Shown here piece after piece: positions 43,400 to 53,280 of a DNA stretch of 64,000 nt (position 1 is its first letter; every line of letters begins with the position of its first letter). A program made the position numbers and the translations under genes. The stretch spans positions 137,504 through 201,503 of the forward strand of contig JAZQGP010000052.1 in the NCBI GenBank assembly GCA_045540015.1. Reading direction: 5' to 3'. The notes beneath the pieces were generated by a model, which worked only from the letters and a program-made list of their open reading frames with translations, was not told where the DNA came from and did not search any database. Origin of the DNA: UMGS1387 sp045540015. Its GTDB lineage: Bacteria > Bacillota > Clostridia > Oscillospirales > CAG-382.

Positions 43400-45366
43400 T
43401 ATTTATTTCCCTTCAATATAATAACGTCATTTGCTTTTACGCAAATCTCACTGTCAAATCCGGCACCTTTTATAGCTGCACATACATCATTTTGAGTATA
43501 ATTGAAAACAAAAGCATAACGGGAGTGTTCGTTCTCAGCAACACGCACTTTTAGTGGCGACGTAACTGTAACCTCGGAAAGCTCATATTTATCTGAAATG
43601 ATTCCGGCAAGCTTTGAAGCGTTTTCGTGGTTAGAATTATAAGAATACCAAAGATAAGTATTCACAGTAACCACTTCACCGGCAGCAGTGCGTTTTTTAA
43701 TGATTGCAGGAGTTTCATCCTCGAATGATGCAACTACCTCCCCGTCGGTAATACTTGCAATTTCCTTACCGTAAAATCCCTTGTAATTATCACCGTCAAG
43801 AGTAAAATTCAGGTTTTGATAGTCAGAATCGATATAATCGTGTCCCATAAACTCATTAAAGGCACCGCCGGGAAGCCGGGATGCGAGAACACCGTTTTCA
43901 TCAACCAATCCAATTCTGCCGTCGCATATTACAATTCCTCCGGCTTTTACATATTCTCCCAAATCCTTTGCAAACTGCTCTCCTATTACAATCTGGTTAG
44001 AAAGAATGATAACCTTATAATCATTGATTTCATTAGGCGTTATAACATCAGCTCTGACACCGGCTTCGAGAAAAGCATTATATGCACCGCAAACAGATGC
44101 AAGATATATATTTTGATCAATGCCGTAACACTTGGTGTAAAACAACTGAAAATCTAAACAGCATACATCAAAAACAATACCCACTTTACTTCTGACGGGA
44201 GTAAGTGTTCCCATATCCGATATAGCATCTGATAGCTGCTTTGCAAACTCAAGTCTGGGTGTACTTCTTTCTTTATAATCCACAAGACCGCGTCCCGCAG
44301 TTTGAAGTCCCTTGGTAAACGGACGCCACATCCAATATATGAGTCCCTTTGCCCCTGCGGAAATAGCTTCATAGCACCATTGCTTGAGTTCATATGGTCG
44401 AACAGCAGTCATGGGGTTGAAAATTGCCTGTATGTGAGTCTGCATTTCCGACACATAAAAGCCTTCTCTTTTAGACGCAGCATAAAGCGAGTCAAACGTT
44501 TGCCATCTGCTGCCGGGGGCTTCAGTTCCTTTTACTCCCTTAGGATAAAAAGACATTCCTATTTCATCAACGGCGGTTTTCAGGACGAAATCGTCTTGAG
44601 GACGTTCGTAAGCCCAACAGCCGTTTGTTATCATTGATCCGATATTATCAGCTATAAGTGGATGTTCAGAATCAACACTTCTTATAGCATCGCACCAGCG
44701 CTTTACAAATATTGCTACAGACTCTCTTCTGAATGCACCGAAATCAGCTGCAGGCATTATGCTCATCCACATCCAAGGAGCGTAACCAACCTGTGAAAAA
44801 TCTGTATAGTTGTGTTCCCAAATATCATTAAGTTGCTCGATTGTTCCGTATTTATTTTTCAACCAATCGCGAAAACATTCAAGCGTATACTCGTCATATG
44901 AGTTAAATGCAGTTTCATTAAAAACATCATATGCAACAAGAGACGAATATTCTTTGTATGCCTCTGCCGTCTTTTTAAAATGCTCAGTAATAAGAGCATC
45001 AACCTCGGGATGAAAATAATTAAGCCAACCGAAGCTGGTGCGCTCTAAACGCTTATGACCGTTTTCATCAACACAATAGTATTCGTCTTTCATCTGAAAG
45101 TCGGGAATATATTCCATCATGGGAAGCTGACCGGCAAGCTCCATTATTACCTTTATTCCAACCTTCTCAGCTATGGTTAAAACTTCACGTCCCGTATTAA
45201 ACGGATAGCCGGGCTTTTTTTCCTCCCACCAAAAGGAAGAAGGCCACACTACTACCGTGTCCAGTCCCGATTGCTTCATTTTCTCGAAATTTCGAGTTAT
45301 ATCTTCAAGACTGTCTTCGCGTGTCAATTTGATTACGGTTCCGTATAAAAAACTATTGTTATTCAT
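43399..45366 (-). CDS. GH42-like beta-galactosidase
   Basis: A 655-aa TIM-barrel glycosidase with the GH42 layout: acid/base Glu151 in DVFNETAF, nucleophile Glu307 in FYVSEMQTH, then a Rossmann-like trimerisation domain (VGIVFDVCCLDFQLFY, ADVITPNEINDYKVIILSN) and a small beta domain. No signal peptide, so it acts on imported oligosaccharides. First gene of the operon with the PMI-like and DUF2264 genes, with an AGGT ribosome site and a TATAAT -10 box about 40 bases upstream. Beta-galactosidase is the family activity; some members use alpha-arabinopyranosides. Confidence 0.85.
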   Translation of the reverse strand: MNNNSFLYGTVIKLTREDSLEDITRNFEKMKQSGLDTVVVWPSSFWWEEKKPGYPFNTGREVLTIAEKVGIKVIMELAGQLPMMEYIPDFQMKDEYYCVDENGHKRLERTSFGWLNYFHPEVDALITEHFKKTAEAYKEYSSLVAYDVFNETAFNSYDEYTLECFRDWLKNKYGTIEQLNDIWEHNYTDFSQVGYAPWMWMSIMPAADFGAFRRESVAIFVKRWCDAIRSVDSEHPLIADNIGSMITNGCWAYERPQDDFVLKTAVDEIGMSFYPKGVKGTEAPGSRWQTFDSLYAASKREGFYVSEMQTHIQAIFNPMTAVRPYELKQWCYEAISAGAKGLIYWMWRPFTKGLQTAGRGLVDYKERSTPRLEFAKQLSDAISDMGTLTPVRSKVGIVFDVCCLDFQLFYTKCYGIDQNIYLASVCGAYNAFLEAGVRADVITPNEINDYKVIILSNQIVIGEQFAKDLGEYVKAGGIVICDGRIGLVDENGVLASRLPGGAFNEFMGHDYIDSDYQNLNFTLDGDNYKGFYGKEIASITDGEVVASFEDETPAIIKKRTAAGEVVTVNTYLWYSYNSNHENASKLAGIISDKYELSEVTVTSPLKVRVAENEHSRYAFVFNYTQNDVCAAIKGAGFDSEICVKANDVIILKGNK

Positions 45367-45515
45367 ATGCTTTACCTCGCATTTCCATTATTTATTTAAT
45401 TATATCATCCTTTTTTGTGTTTTTCTTGCCATTTCAATCAAAAGATATTGCATTTTTTGCACTTATGTGATATTATTTATCATGAAATTTATATTGGATA
45501 ACATACGAGGTGGGT

Positions 45516-46334
45516 ATGAACGGAACTATATATAAATTTGAAAAAGACATGCTTTGCGGTAAATCCATTTATATCAGCGAAAAGCAAGACAATTTTTGGG
45601 TCCAAAAGCATTGGCATAATTACTATGAGATAGTATATTTTAAAAAGAGCTCCGGAGCTTGCAGTCTGAACAGCGAAACATATTCAATATCAGACAATTG
45701 CGTATTTTTACTTACTCCAAAAGATTTTCATGAAATTAACACTGATGAAAAATTCGACAACTATTCTTTGATTATATCCTTCAACGAACACATGGTTGAC
45801 AAGCATGTTCTTAATGCTCTCGTAAAGGGACCTTTTGTGTCATACAATATTTCATCAAAACTAAGCGATAAAATTGATGAGCTTTACGAAGTATTCGGTT
45901 CAAACAAAAAACACAGAGATTTAATTTTAAAATTTCTCTTTAATCAAATTCTGCTGGAAATAATTGACAGTGCAAATGAAATTTCCTCTGTCGGCAATGA
46001 CATAAGTCCCATCGTGCGGGAAAGTATATCCGTCATGTTATCTGCCCCTACTGAAGATTTTTCGCTTAGTTATTTTTCAAAAAAATTCCGTGTTACAGAA
46101 GCATACTTTTCGCGTCTGTTTTGTAGGCAGGTCGGTATAACTTTTAAACAGTATCTCACTACACTTCGTTTGGAGTATGCAAAGCAATTATTGGAAGAAA
46201 ACATTTTGCCAATAATTGATGTCGGCTACGAATGCGGTTTTAATACTCCGTCACAGTTTTTCAGAGTCTTTAAAAAAGCATACGGCATACCGCCATCAAA
46301 ATTCCGTCAGCAAAAAAGAAATGTTACCAAATGA
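45516..46334 (+). CDS. AraC-family regulator of the GH42 operon
   Basis: A protein of about 272 aa with a cupin sensor (KHWHNYYEIVYFKKSSG, then LLTPKDFHEI) and a C-terminal AraC domain (FSLSYFSKKFRVTEAYFSRLF and IIDVGYECGFNTPSQFFRVFKKAYG). Start at ATG 45516, five bases after GAGG; GTG 45510 overlaps it. It is divergent from the GH42-PMI-DUF2264 operon and is probably its activator. Confidence 0.9.
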   Translation: MNGTIYKFEKDMLCGKSIYISEKQDNFWVQKHWHNYYEIVYFKKSSGACSLNSETYSISDNCVFLLTPKDFHEINTDEKFDNYSLIISFNEHMVDKHVLNALVKGPFVSYNISSKLSDKIDELYEVFGSNKKHRDLILKFLFNQILLEIIDSANEISSVGNDISPIVRESISVMLSAPTEDFSLSYFSKKFRVTEAYFSRLFCRQVGITFKQYLTTLRLEYAKQLLEENILPIIDVGYECGFNTPSQFFRVFKKAYGIPPSKFRQQKRNVTK

Positions 46335-46371
46335 TTATGTATCAGACATTCCGAAAACATCAGAATATAAA

Positions 46372-46408
46372 AAAGCTTACACCGCCAAAAGTGTAAGCTT
46401 TAATTTTA
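46372..46408. terminator. Bidirectional terminator between AraC and HAD genes
   Basis: A perfect 11-bp stem AAAGCTTACAC/GTGTAAGCTTT with an eight-base loop, followed by AATTTTA on the + strand and an A-rich left flank that gives Ts on the - strand. Confidence 0.85.
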
Positions 46409-47206
46409 CTGTTCTGCAGAAATCCCCTTAACTATGTCCCCTACTCCGTTATAAATGTATTTCGGTCTGTACGGGAACTGTTTGAGCGTTCCCATACTTG
46501 TAACACCTGACAAAACCAGCACTGTCTCTATTCCCGACTCAATACCTGCTATTATATCAGTGTCCATTCTGTCTCCGACGATAACTGCTTCTTCCGGTTT
46601 TGCTCCAAGTAATTTAAGACCGGTTTTCATCATGAGCGGGTTAGGCTTACCAACATAGTATGCAAATACGCCTGTAGCAAGCTCTAAAGGCGAGACCAAA
46701 GCTCTGCAGGCAGGAACAATTCCCTGTTCCGACGGACCTGTCATGTCGGGGTTTGTACCGATAAGCTTTGCTCCGTTATTTATGTGTCTTACTGCACGAA
46801 TAATACTTTCATAATTATAGTTTCTCGTTTCACCGACAACGACATAATCAGGGTTTACGTCATTCATTGTGATTCCCTTTTCATAGAGCGCATTTGTAAG
46901 ACCCGGCTCACCAATAACAAATGCAGAGCAACCGGGCTTCTGGTTAGCAAGGAATTCAGCAGTAGCAAGTGCGCTGGTGTAAAAGTGAGAAGGATCTACC
47001 TCAAGCCCCATTCTGTGAAGCTTTTGAGAAAGCTCTACGGGTGAACGTTCAGGACTGTTGGTAAGAAAAAGAAAGTTTTTATTCTCTTTCTGAAGCCACT
47101 CTACAAACTCATGTACCCCCGGCAATATTTTGTTACCGTGATAAATCACACCGTCCATATCACATATGAAACCTGTTTTACTGTTTACATCAAGTATTTT
47201 ACTCAT
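46406..47206 (-). CDS. HAD-IIA family phosphatase (NagD-like)
   Basis: A 266-aa HAD-superfamily hydrolase with motif I GFICDMDGVIYHG, motif II LFLTNSP, the C2A cap domain, Lys in VGKPNP and motif IV VGDRMDTDI. Family members dephosphorylate nucleotides, p-nitrophenyl phosphate or small phosphorylated metabolites. GGAG precedes the ATG. It is followed upstream by an HD-domain gene on the same strand (18-base gap), so the two may be co-transcribed. Substrate unknown. Confidence 0.9.
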   Translation of the reverse strand: MSKILDVNSKTGFICDMDGVIYHGNKILPGVHEFVEWLQKENKNFLFLTNSPERSPVELSQKLHRMGLEVDPSHFYTSALATAEFLANQKPGCSAFVIGEPGLTNALYEKGITMNDVNPDYVVVGETRNYNYESIIRAVRHINNGAKLIGTNPDMTGPSEQGIVPACRALVSPLELATGVFAYYVGKPNPLMMKTGLKLLGAKPEEAVIVGDRMDTDIIAGIESGIETVLVLSGVTSMGTLKQFPYRPKYIYNGVGDIVKGISAEQ

Positions 47207-47224
47207 TATAAATTCTCCTGTAAT

Positions 47225-47824
47225 TCAATTGTCGTTTTCCATAAGATACGTAGCTTCAATGTCGGCTATGTGAAGTTTAACGGCAAGCGGATACTTTTCA
47301 AAAGCACCGTTAATTGCAAAGCTTCCGCCACGAGCCGCATCGTCAAAGCCGCCCATATGCCATCTGATAGCAATAGCTTCTTCAACTTTCAACCTCATAA
47401 AGCGTTCAATAAGAAAGACAGATTTTTCTCCATGTCCGAAAGGAAACTTATCTTCGATTGTGTAATAATTTACCTTTTCCCACTGCCCTGTTGCCTCGTT
47501 TTTCACGTTTCTCTGACTGACCTTATAAAACTCGGCTTTACACAAGTCATGAAGTAATGCACATATTGCATATGACTCGTCGTGAGCACCCCCGTTATAC
47601 TTTTCAATCATTGCGTTATATACATTAAGAGAGTGGTCGGCAAGACCGCCTTCAAATGCATTATGAAAACGCGAGCTTGCAGGTGCCTTGAAAAAGTCTG
47701 TTTTTTCAGTCATCCATGCAAGAAGTTCCTTACTTCCTGCTCTGTTAATTGCTTCATTATATGCTTTTATGAATTTATCCTTGGTTGATTCTATTTCCAG
47801 TCCGCGGAGCTGTTCTTCGTTCAT
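47225..47824 (-). CDS. HD-domain protein (putative phosphohydrolase)
   Basis: A 199-aa protein with an HD-type metal site: GGLADHSLNVY, then ALLHDLCK, FPFGHGEKS, IRWHMGG and LHIADIEATY, giving the His...His-Asp...His...Asp pattern. Similar folds hydrolyse nucleotides or act as 3'-5' exonucleases (YhaM type). GGAGG lies before the ATG. No partner domain; the substrate is not assignable. Confidence 0.82.
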   Translation of the reverse strand: MNEEQLRGLEIESTKDKFIKAYNEAINRAGSKELLAWMTEKTDFFKAPASSRFHNAFEGGLADHSLNVYNAMIEKYNGGAHDESYAICALLHDLCKAEFYKVSQRNVKNEATGQWEKVNYYTIEDKFPFGHGEKSVFLIERFMRLKVEEAIAIRWHMGGFDDAARGGSFAINGAFEKYPLAVKLHIADIEATYLMENDN

Positions 47825-48058
47825 ATGCTGCCTCCGTTAATTAAATTTGTATTTATGATATCATATTTATTTCATTATTTCAACAGTCATATATAAATTT
47901 TTGAAATTATTAACAGTTGACAATCTTATATTTATATTTTTAATGATAAATATTAATAAAACATTGTTTGGATATTTACTTTTAATATACAGAAAGTATC
48001 AATTATATTATTCTTTGTTTTGTATAATAACCGTAGATCTGTTTTTAGAGGTGAAATA

Positions 48059-49063
48059 ATGGACAAAAATATAAATAACAATTCATGCAGACTCGGTACG
48101 GTCGGAGGTCAGGCGGTAATCGAAGGCGTCATGATGAAATCCAAAGAATATGTTGCTCTCTCCGTCAGAGGCACCGACGGTAATATAACAACCGAAACAA
48201 ATAAATTTACAACAATTCGTGACAAATACAAGCTTTTAAGGCTCCCTATAATACGCGGAATAGTAAACTTTGTCGAAACAATGATTTTAAGCTTTAAAAC
48301 CTTGAGCCGTTCTGCTGATATGCTTGGTATAGAAGAAGAACCGTCAAAATTTGAAAAGTGGCTTGAAAAAAAGTTCGGAAAGAGCGTTACCGCAATAGCA
48401 TCCGTTATCGGAACCGTCCTCGGTCTTGTTCTCTCGGTTTTTCTATTCATGTATTTACCTGCCCTTGTTTCCGATTTTACAGACAAAATATACTCAAATA
48501 TATATTTTAAAAGCGTTGTTGAAGGTGTAATTAAAATACTTATATTTATTCTATACATTTTCCTCTGCGGTTTAATTCCTGACATGAAGCGTGTGTTCCA
48601 GTATCACGGAGCCGAACACAAATCTATATTCTGTCACGAATCAGGAATTGAGCTCACTCCCGAAAACGTACAAAAGCAAAAGCGTTTCCATCCCAGATGC
48701 GGAACCAGCTTCCTGTTTGTTATGATGTTTTTAGGCATTATAATCTCGGTGTTTTATATCGACCTTCCAAGGCTTCCCAGAGTTTTGGTGAAAATGCTTG
48801 TGCTTCCGCTGATTGTGGGTATAGGCTTTGAATTTATAAAATTCGCAGGAACTCATAACAACATTATAATAAGAGCGCTTTCAGCTCCCGGGCTTTGGGT
48901 TCAGCGTCTCACGACAAAGGAACCCGACATATCTCAGATTGAAGTAGCTATCGCTTCGCTGAAAGCTTCACTTCCCGACATATATCCGCCGGAAGCACCT
49001 ATTACAGACAGTACAGATAAATCAGATATACCAGCAGAGGACTCTTCAAATAATGACTTATAA
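48059..49063 (+). CDS. DUF1385 membrane protein (YqhQ-like)
   Basis: A 334-aa protein of the DUF1385 family with the N-terminal GGQAVIEGVMMKS, three or four membrane segments (about 105-135, 150-172, 215-240) and the conserved YHGAEHKSIFCHE plus RFHPRCGTSF. Its function is unknown. Start ATG 48059 has AGAGGTG upstream. It overlaps prmC by eleven bases; this yqhQ-prmC pairing is widespread in Firmicutes. The C-terminal 40 residues are acidic and Pro-rich. Confidence 0.9.
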   Translation: MDKNINNNSCRLGTVGGQAVIEGVMMKSKEYVALSVRGTDGNITTETNKFTTIRDKYKLLRLPIIRGIVNFVETMILSFKTLSRSADMLGIEEEPSKFEKWLEKKFGKSVTAIASVIGTVLGLVLSVFLFMYLPALVSDFTDKIYSNIYFKSVVEGVIKILIFILYIFLCGLIPDMKRVFQYHGAEHKSIFCHESGIELTPENVQKQKRFHPRCGTSFLFVMMFLGIIISVFYIDLPRLPRVLVKMLVLPLIVGIGFEFIKFAGTHNNIIIRALSAPGLWVQRLTTKEPDISQIEVAIASLKASLPDIYPPEAPITDSTDKSDIPAEDSSNNDL

Positions 49064-49898
49064 CGAATTCAAAACAAAAGCAATCTCCGGATTTAACGGA
49101 TTAATAGAAAACGCAAAAAACGAAACAGATATCATTATAACACATTTTTCGGGAATGAAACGCAATGAGCTTTTACTCAACAGAGCAAATGAAATTCCGG
49201 CAGATATTCTCGAAAAGCTAAACGATGCAGTCACAAGACGTCAGAGACATGAACCTTTACAGTATATTATCGGAGAATGGGAATTTTTTGGACTTAGAAT
49301 GTTTTGCGGAAAAGGCTGTCTTATCCCAAGACCTGAAACCGAAATGCTTGCAGAAATTGCCATAAAAACTCTTCCTCGCGGAGGAAAAATGCTGGATCTA
49401 TGTACAGGAAGCGGATGCATTCCCGTAGCAGTTCTTAACAACCGTCCCGATGTCACGGCAGTTGCTGTTGATATATCCGAACAAGCAATCGAATATGCAA
49501 AGAAAAATGCCGCTTATCACGGAATCAGCGAAGACAGATTAAAATTTGTTCAAGCAGATATATACGAATATGAGCCAAATTTTCTGCCAGACCTTATTAT
49601 ATCAAATCCGCCGTATATAAAAAGCGATGATATTGAAACTTTGAGTGAAGAAGTAAAGCATGAGCCGATAATTGCTCTTGACGGAGGACACGACGGACTT
49701 GATTATTATAAGCTAATAGCAAAATTCTTTTCAAAGAAATATCTAAAAGAAGGCGGTTATTGTGCTGTAGAGGTTGGTTACGACATCGGCGAAGAAGTAT
49801 CTGCCATATTCAGATCACAGAAATTTGAAACTCTTTTACTGAGAGACAACTTTGAAGTAGACAGAGTATGTCTTTCAAAAAAGCTTTCTAAGAGTTAA
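49053..49898 (+). CDS. prmC: Release factor glutamine methyltransferase
   Basis: A 281-aa SAM-dependent enzyme that methylates the GGQ glutamine of class 1 release factors. The SAM-binding motif is MLDLCTGSGCIPVAV and the catalytic NPPY is in ISNPPYIKSDD; the N-terminal helical substrate domain is present. Start overlaps the DUF1385 gene. Confidence 0.94.
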   Translation: MTYNEFKTKAISGFNGLIENAKNETDIIITHFSGMKRNELLLNRANEIPADILEKLNDAVTRRQRHEPLQYIIGEWEFFGLRMFCGKGCLIPRPETEMLAEIAIKTLPRGGKMLDLCTGSGCIPVAVLNNRPDVTAVAVDISEQAIEYAKKNAAYHGISEDRLKFVQADIYEYEPNFLPDLIISNPPYIKSDDIETLSEEVKHEPIIALDGGHDGLDYYKLIAKFFSKKYLKEGGYCAVEVGYDIGEEVSAIFRSQKFETLLLRDNFEVDRVCLSKKLSKS

Positions 49899-49918
49899 CA
49901 CACAATTATATAACAAAT

Positions 49919-49952
49919 CAGGAGACAATCGTTTATGCCTCCTGGTTTTTTA
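49919..49952 (+). terminator. Terminator after prmC
   Basis: CAGGAG (49919-49924) pairs with CTCCTG (49939-49944), followed by GTTTTTT. It overlaps the end of the convergent DUF3810 gene. Confidence 0.75.
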
Positions 49953-51030
49953 TTCTATACGCCTCTGCAAGCTCAATTACAAGCCCGTAGCTTTGTGTAC
50001 CGTCATATTGTCCCTGAAGCTTTAAGTATGTGTCATTTACATTTTCTGCCACCTTTGACACTTTAGAAGAACGGTATTTTTCAAAAAAATTATAATAAGC
50101 CTGCATTTCGCTTCTGACTTTTCCGCTGCTTTGCGAAATGAAATGAGAATACATGTTATAATCAGCCTGCATGGCAGCAGTAAGATAATAATCGAACATA
50201 CTCATAAGTCCGCAATATTTTATATAATCGTCTGCTGAATATGTGCAGGCAAGAAAAGCAACAAAGTTTGCTTCATCCTCTCCCGCTATTCCCCTTTGGT
50301 GTGCTTTTTCATGAGCCATACTGAACGCAACAACATAGTCGGGATAATTAATATTAACATTTGCTTCGCCGGTAAGAGGCATATAAATGCCCGAAATGTG
50401 CGTATACGTCATGAATTCAGACAGCAATATTCGTTTTGACGGTGAACTAATAGTTGTAATAAATTCATATTCCAAGGTTAACGCATCATACGCATCATCA
50501 AGCCGTCGTGAAAGCTCATTAAATGAATACGGCATAACCGATGCACCGTTGGTGTCAAATCGCACATTTACAAGCGCATTTTCAAGTCTGTTGCTTATAT
50601 TCGCAAGCCCTTCACAAAGCTGAGAATTATTAATTTCTTTTCTCTCAAGTCCGAGATTATGTTCAAGCGGCCTTCTGTGGTAACATACTCCAAAATTGTT
50701 GATGAAAAGCGTCAAAGCAAGCATAATTGTTCCAATCAGAATTCTTACATGCTTTGATACTTCAGTTTGCTTATGTCGAAAAGCAGAGATTATAATATAC
50801 AGAACATATATCATTAAAAGGGGAATTCCAATAACAACGAGAATTTCTGTAACAGAAACAGGAATAATACCCGTAACTGACGACATAATCCTACGGACAA
50901 AGGATGAAACCGTTACGGAATACATCTCAGCAAATGATTCTGACAAAACACTAAGGATGTAAACTACGACTGAAATTACGAATAATAACAGATTAACAAG
51001 AAAAAACAACTTAGTTTTCTTCTCCAACAT
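49933..51030 (-). CDS. DUF3810 membrane protein with HExxH metalloprotease motif
   Basis: About 365 aa: three N-terminal membrane helices (about 8-30, 60-82, 96-112) then an extracytoplasmic or membrane-associated domain with HEKAH at 240-244 and Glu251/Glu253 in GEDEAN, the arrangement of a zinc metalloprotease. The family is uncharacterised. The start is uncertain; ATG 51030 is favoured because the coding region overlaps the end of the PBP gene and ACGGAG lies just upstream. Coupling to a penicillin-binding protein suggests a cell envelope role (inference). Confidence 0.75.
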   Translation of the reverse strand: MLEKKTKLFFLVNLLLFVISVVVYILSVLSESFAEMYSVTVSSFVRRIMSSVTGIIPVSVTEILVVIGIPLLMIYVLYIIISAFRHKQTEVSKHVRILIGTIMLALTLFINNFGVCYHRRPLEHNLGLERKEINNSQLCEGLANISNRLENALVNVRFDTNGASVMPYSFNELSRRLDDAYDALTLEYEFITTISSPSKRILLSEFMTYTHISGIYMPLTGEANVNINYPDYVVAFSMAHEKAHQRGIAGEDEANFVAFLACTYSADDYIKYCGLMSMFDYYLTAAMQADYNMYSHFISQSSGKVRSEMQAYYNFFEKYRSSKVSKVAENVNDTYLKLQGQYDGTQSYGLVIELAEAYRIKNQEA

Positions 51031-53212
51031 CATTCTCCGTTTCATATTCTTGAGTAGATTCATCACCGTTTTCAGGCTGCATGTTATTAGTTTCCGGATT
51101 AGCAGTATCCTCAGTTTTTGTGTCGTCTTTCTCAATTAAGCCGATACTTTCAAAATAATAATCAAAAACTTCTTTTGCCACATTTGCAGCTCGCGAGCTT
51201 GCAGAAGCATTTTCCACAACAACAGCCACGACTATTTCCGGTTTTTCATACGGTGCAAACCCAACGAACAATGCAGTATCACTGCCGCCTGAAACCTGTG
51301 CAGTACCAGTTTTTCCGCCAATTTCAAACGGATAATTATCAAAAACATTCTTTGCCGTACCCTCAACAACAACCTGTCTCATTGCAGATTTTAATACCGC
51401 AACAGTTTCTTCCGAAAGCTCGGTACTGTCAAGAATAACAGGCTGATTTACAAGTATGGGCAGCTGTGTTGAAAAGTCGTTAACAGATTTTAACAATGTT
51501 GTCTTATATCTTGTACCGCCATTCAGAACAGTAGACATATATGAGCAAATTTGCATAGGTGTAAAAGCATTATCAGACTGTCCGATAGCAGCCTGAAGCG
51601 TATCTCCCGGATTCCATAACAATCCTATACCATCACGAAATGACGGAGATGCGAGTATACCTGTGTTTTCAGGTATTTCTATTCCTGTTTCTTTTCCGAG
51701 ACCGAAACGGGAAGCATACTCAACAAGAGTATCTATACCCATCATATCAGCAATTTCATAGAAATAATAGTTACAGGAGCCTTCTATTGCAGATTTTACA
51801 TTGACATATCCGTGAGTTTCACCTTTTGAATCATAAATCCAACAGTGCGGCTGATAGGTTTCATACTTCGTATAAACACCTTTATCATAAACAATGGTAT
51901 CTGTTGTTACGGTTCCGGAACTAAGAGCTGCTGCAGCAGTTGCGATTTTAAAAGTAGAGCCCGGCGGATATATACCTTGTGTTGCTCTGTTGATGAGCGG
52001 TCTCGACTCAGTATCGTTGTTGAGCTGGGAAAACAATTCCGAAAAATGATTTAAATCATAGCTTGGGTAGCTTGCACTTACGAGAACTTCACCCGTTTCA
52101 GGCTTCATGACAACGACACTTCCAGCCTTACAGTCACTTCCGTTATTATTTCCCGGATTTGCAAGTCCATACGCACAAGCTTCTTTAATCTGCTCTTCAA
52201 GTGCTTTTTCAGCAATTTGCTGCATTTCAGAATCGATTGTAAGACTCACAGTATATCCTTGCTTTGGAGCTTTGCTTACAATACGGTTTTCTACGTTGTT
52301 GTCTTTCCCAATTTCAAAACTTTCAAGACCGTCTATACCTCTAAGATATTCTTCGAACGCCTTTTCTACACCGTCTCTGCCGACAGTAGCATCATATGAA
52401 TATCCTTTTTGATTTACATATTCTTCAACGTCTTCCGGCAGAATAGGACCTGTTCTACCGAGTAAATGAGCTGCTGTTGAGCCAAGATGATAAAAACGTT
52501 TGTCGGTGTAAGAAAGTTCGATGCCGTGTAGCAAATGGAGGTTTTCCGAAATGATGGTTTTAGTACGCTCATCCACGTCATAAAGAAGCGTATAGGGATT
52601 AATTGTTGAAAAATCATTAACCTCCATATCGTACCTGAGTCCTGCAACTTTTCTCCATACAGGCTCATTTCTTACTTCCTCAGATATTGCGTATCTGTCG
52701 CAAACAAGATTGTACAATCCTATTTCATACATTGTGTTTTCGGATATTTCGTTCTTTTTTAAAAAATAATCAAGTTTTCTTTCGGCATTTGAATCAAAAA
52801 CATATTCTTTGTCAAGCTCATACGGAAAAATGCTTGTGACAGGAATACTGTCGGCAACAGTTATGTCATACTTTTCGCAAAGCTCTATAAATGTAAGAAG
52901 CGTTGCGTTCGTACTTGAAGCATCAAGATACGACCTGTTGATTCTAACATTACACTGTTTTGAGTTGGAAACAAGAACAACACCGTTTCTGTCGCATATA
53001 TCGCCGCGTGAAGTTTCAATAACGGCATCCCTGTAAACCTTAGGGACCGCAAGTGAAGCATAGTATTCATTTTCAGCTATCTGCAAAAGCATAAGCCGTC
53101 CGATAAAAATTGCAAGTACGAGCAAAAACAAAACACCGACAATAATAATTCGTAAATTACTGTGTCCGGCCGCAGAGAACTCATTACTTTTTGCAGAAAT
53201 CTTTTTCTTCAA
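51011..53212 (-). CDS. Class B penicillin-binding protein (PBP2/SpoVD type)
   Basis: A protein of about 733 aa with one N-terminal membrane anchor (about 20-42), the PBP dimerisation domain (ETSRGDICDRNGVVLV) and a transpeptidase domain: Ser419 in GSTFK, SxN in GSCNY and KTG in GGKTGTAQ. It cross-links peptidoglycan. The final 45 residues are an acidic tail. The start is TTG 53212, eight bases after AAGGAG; GTG 53221 abuts that site. The gene is followed by a coupled DUF3810 gene. Whether it serves elongation or sporulation cannot be told from sequence alone. Confidence 0.93.
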   Translation of the reverse strand: MKKKISAKSNEFSAAGHSNLRIIIVGVLFLLVLAIFIGRLMLLQIAENEYYASLAVPKVYRDAVIETSRGDICDRNGVVLVSNSKQCNVRINRSYLDASSTNATLLTFIELCEKYDITVADSIPVTSIFPYELDKEYVFDSNAERKLDYFLKKNEISENTMYEIGLYNLVCDRYAISEEVRNEPVWRKVAGLRYDMEVNDFSTINPYTLLYDVDERTKTIISENLHLLHGIELSYTDKRFYHLGSTAAHLLGRTGPILPEDVEEYVNQKGYSYDATVGRDGVEKAFEEYLRGIDGLESFEIGKDNNVENRIVSKAPKQGYTVSLTIDSEMQQIAEKALEEQIKEACAYGLANPGNNNGSDCKAGSVVVMKPETGEVLVSASYPSYDLNHFSELFSQLNNDTESRPLINRATQGIYPPGSTFKIATAAAALSSGTVTTDTIVYDKGVYTKYETYQPHCWIYDSKGETHGYVNVKSAIEGSCNYYFYEIADMMGIDTLVEYASRFGLGKETGIEIPENTGILASPSFRDGIGLLWNPGDTLQAAIGQSDNAFTPMQICSYMSTVLNGGTRYKTTLLKSVNDFSTQLPILVNQPVILDSTELSEETVAVLKSAMRQVVVEGTAKNVFDNYPFEIGGKTGTAQVSGGSDTALFVGFAPYEKPEIVVAVVVENASASSRAANVAKEVFDYYFESIGLIEKDDTKTEDTANPETNNMQPENGDESTQEYETENDVGEEN

Positions 53213-53230
53213 CGCTCCCACTCCTTAAAA

Positions 53231-53263
53231 ACTTCAGTCCGCCAAAGCAAAACTTCGGCGGAC
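53231..53263 (-). terminator. Terminator between mtnN and PBP gene
   Basis: On the - strand GTCCGCCGAAG, a five-base loop, CTTTGGCGGAC, then TGAAGTTTTT. Confidence 0.7.
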
Positions 53264-53280
53264 ACATAACAACCGATTCT

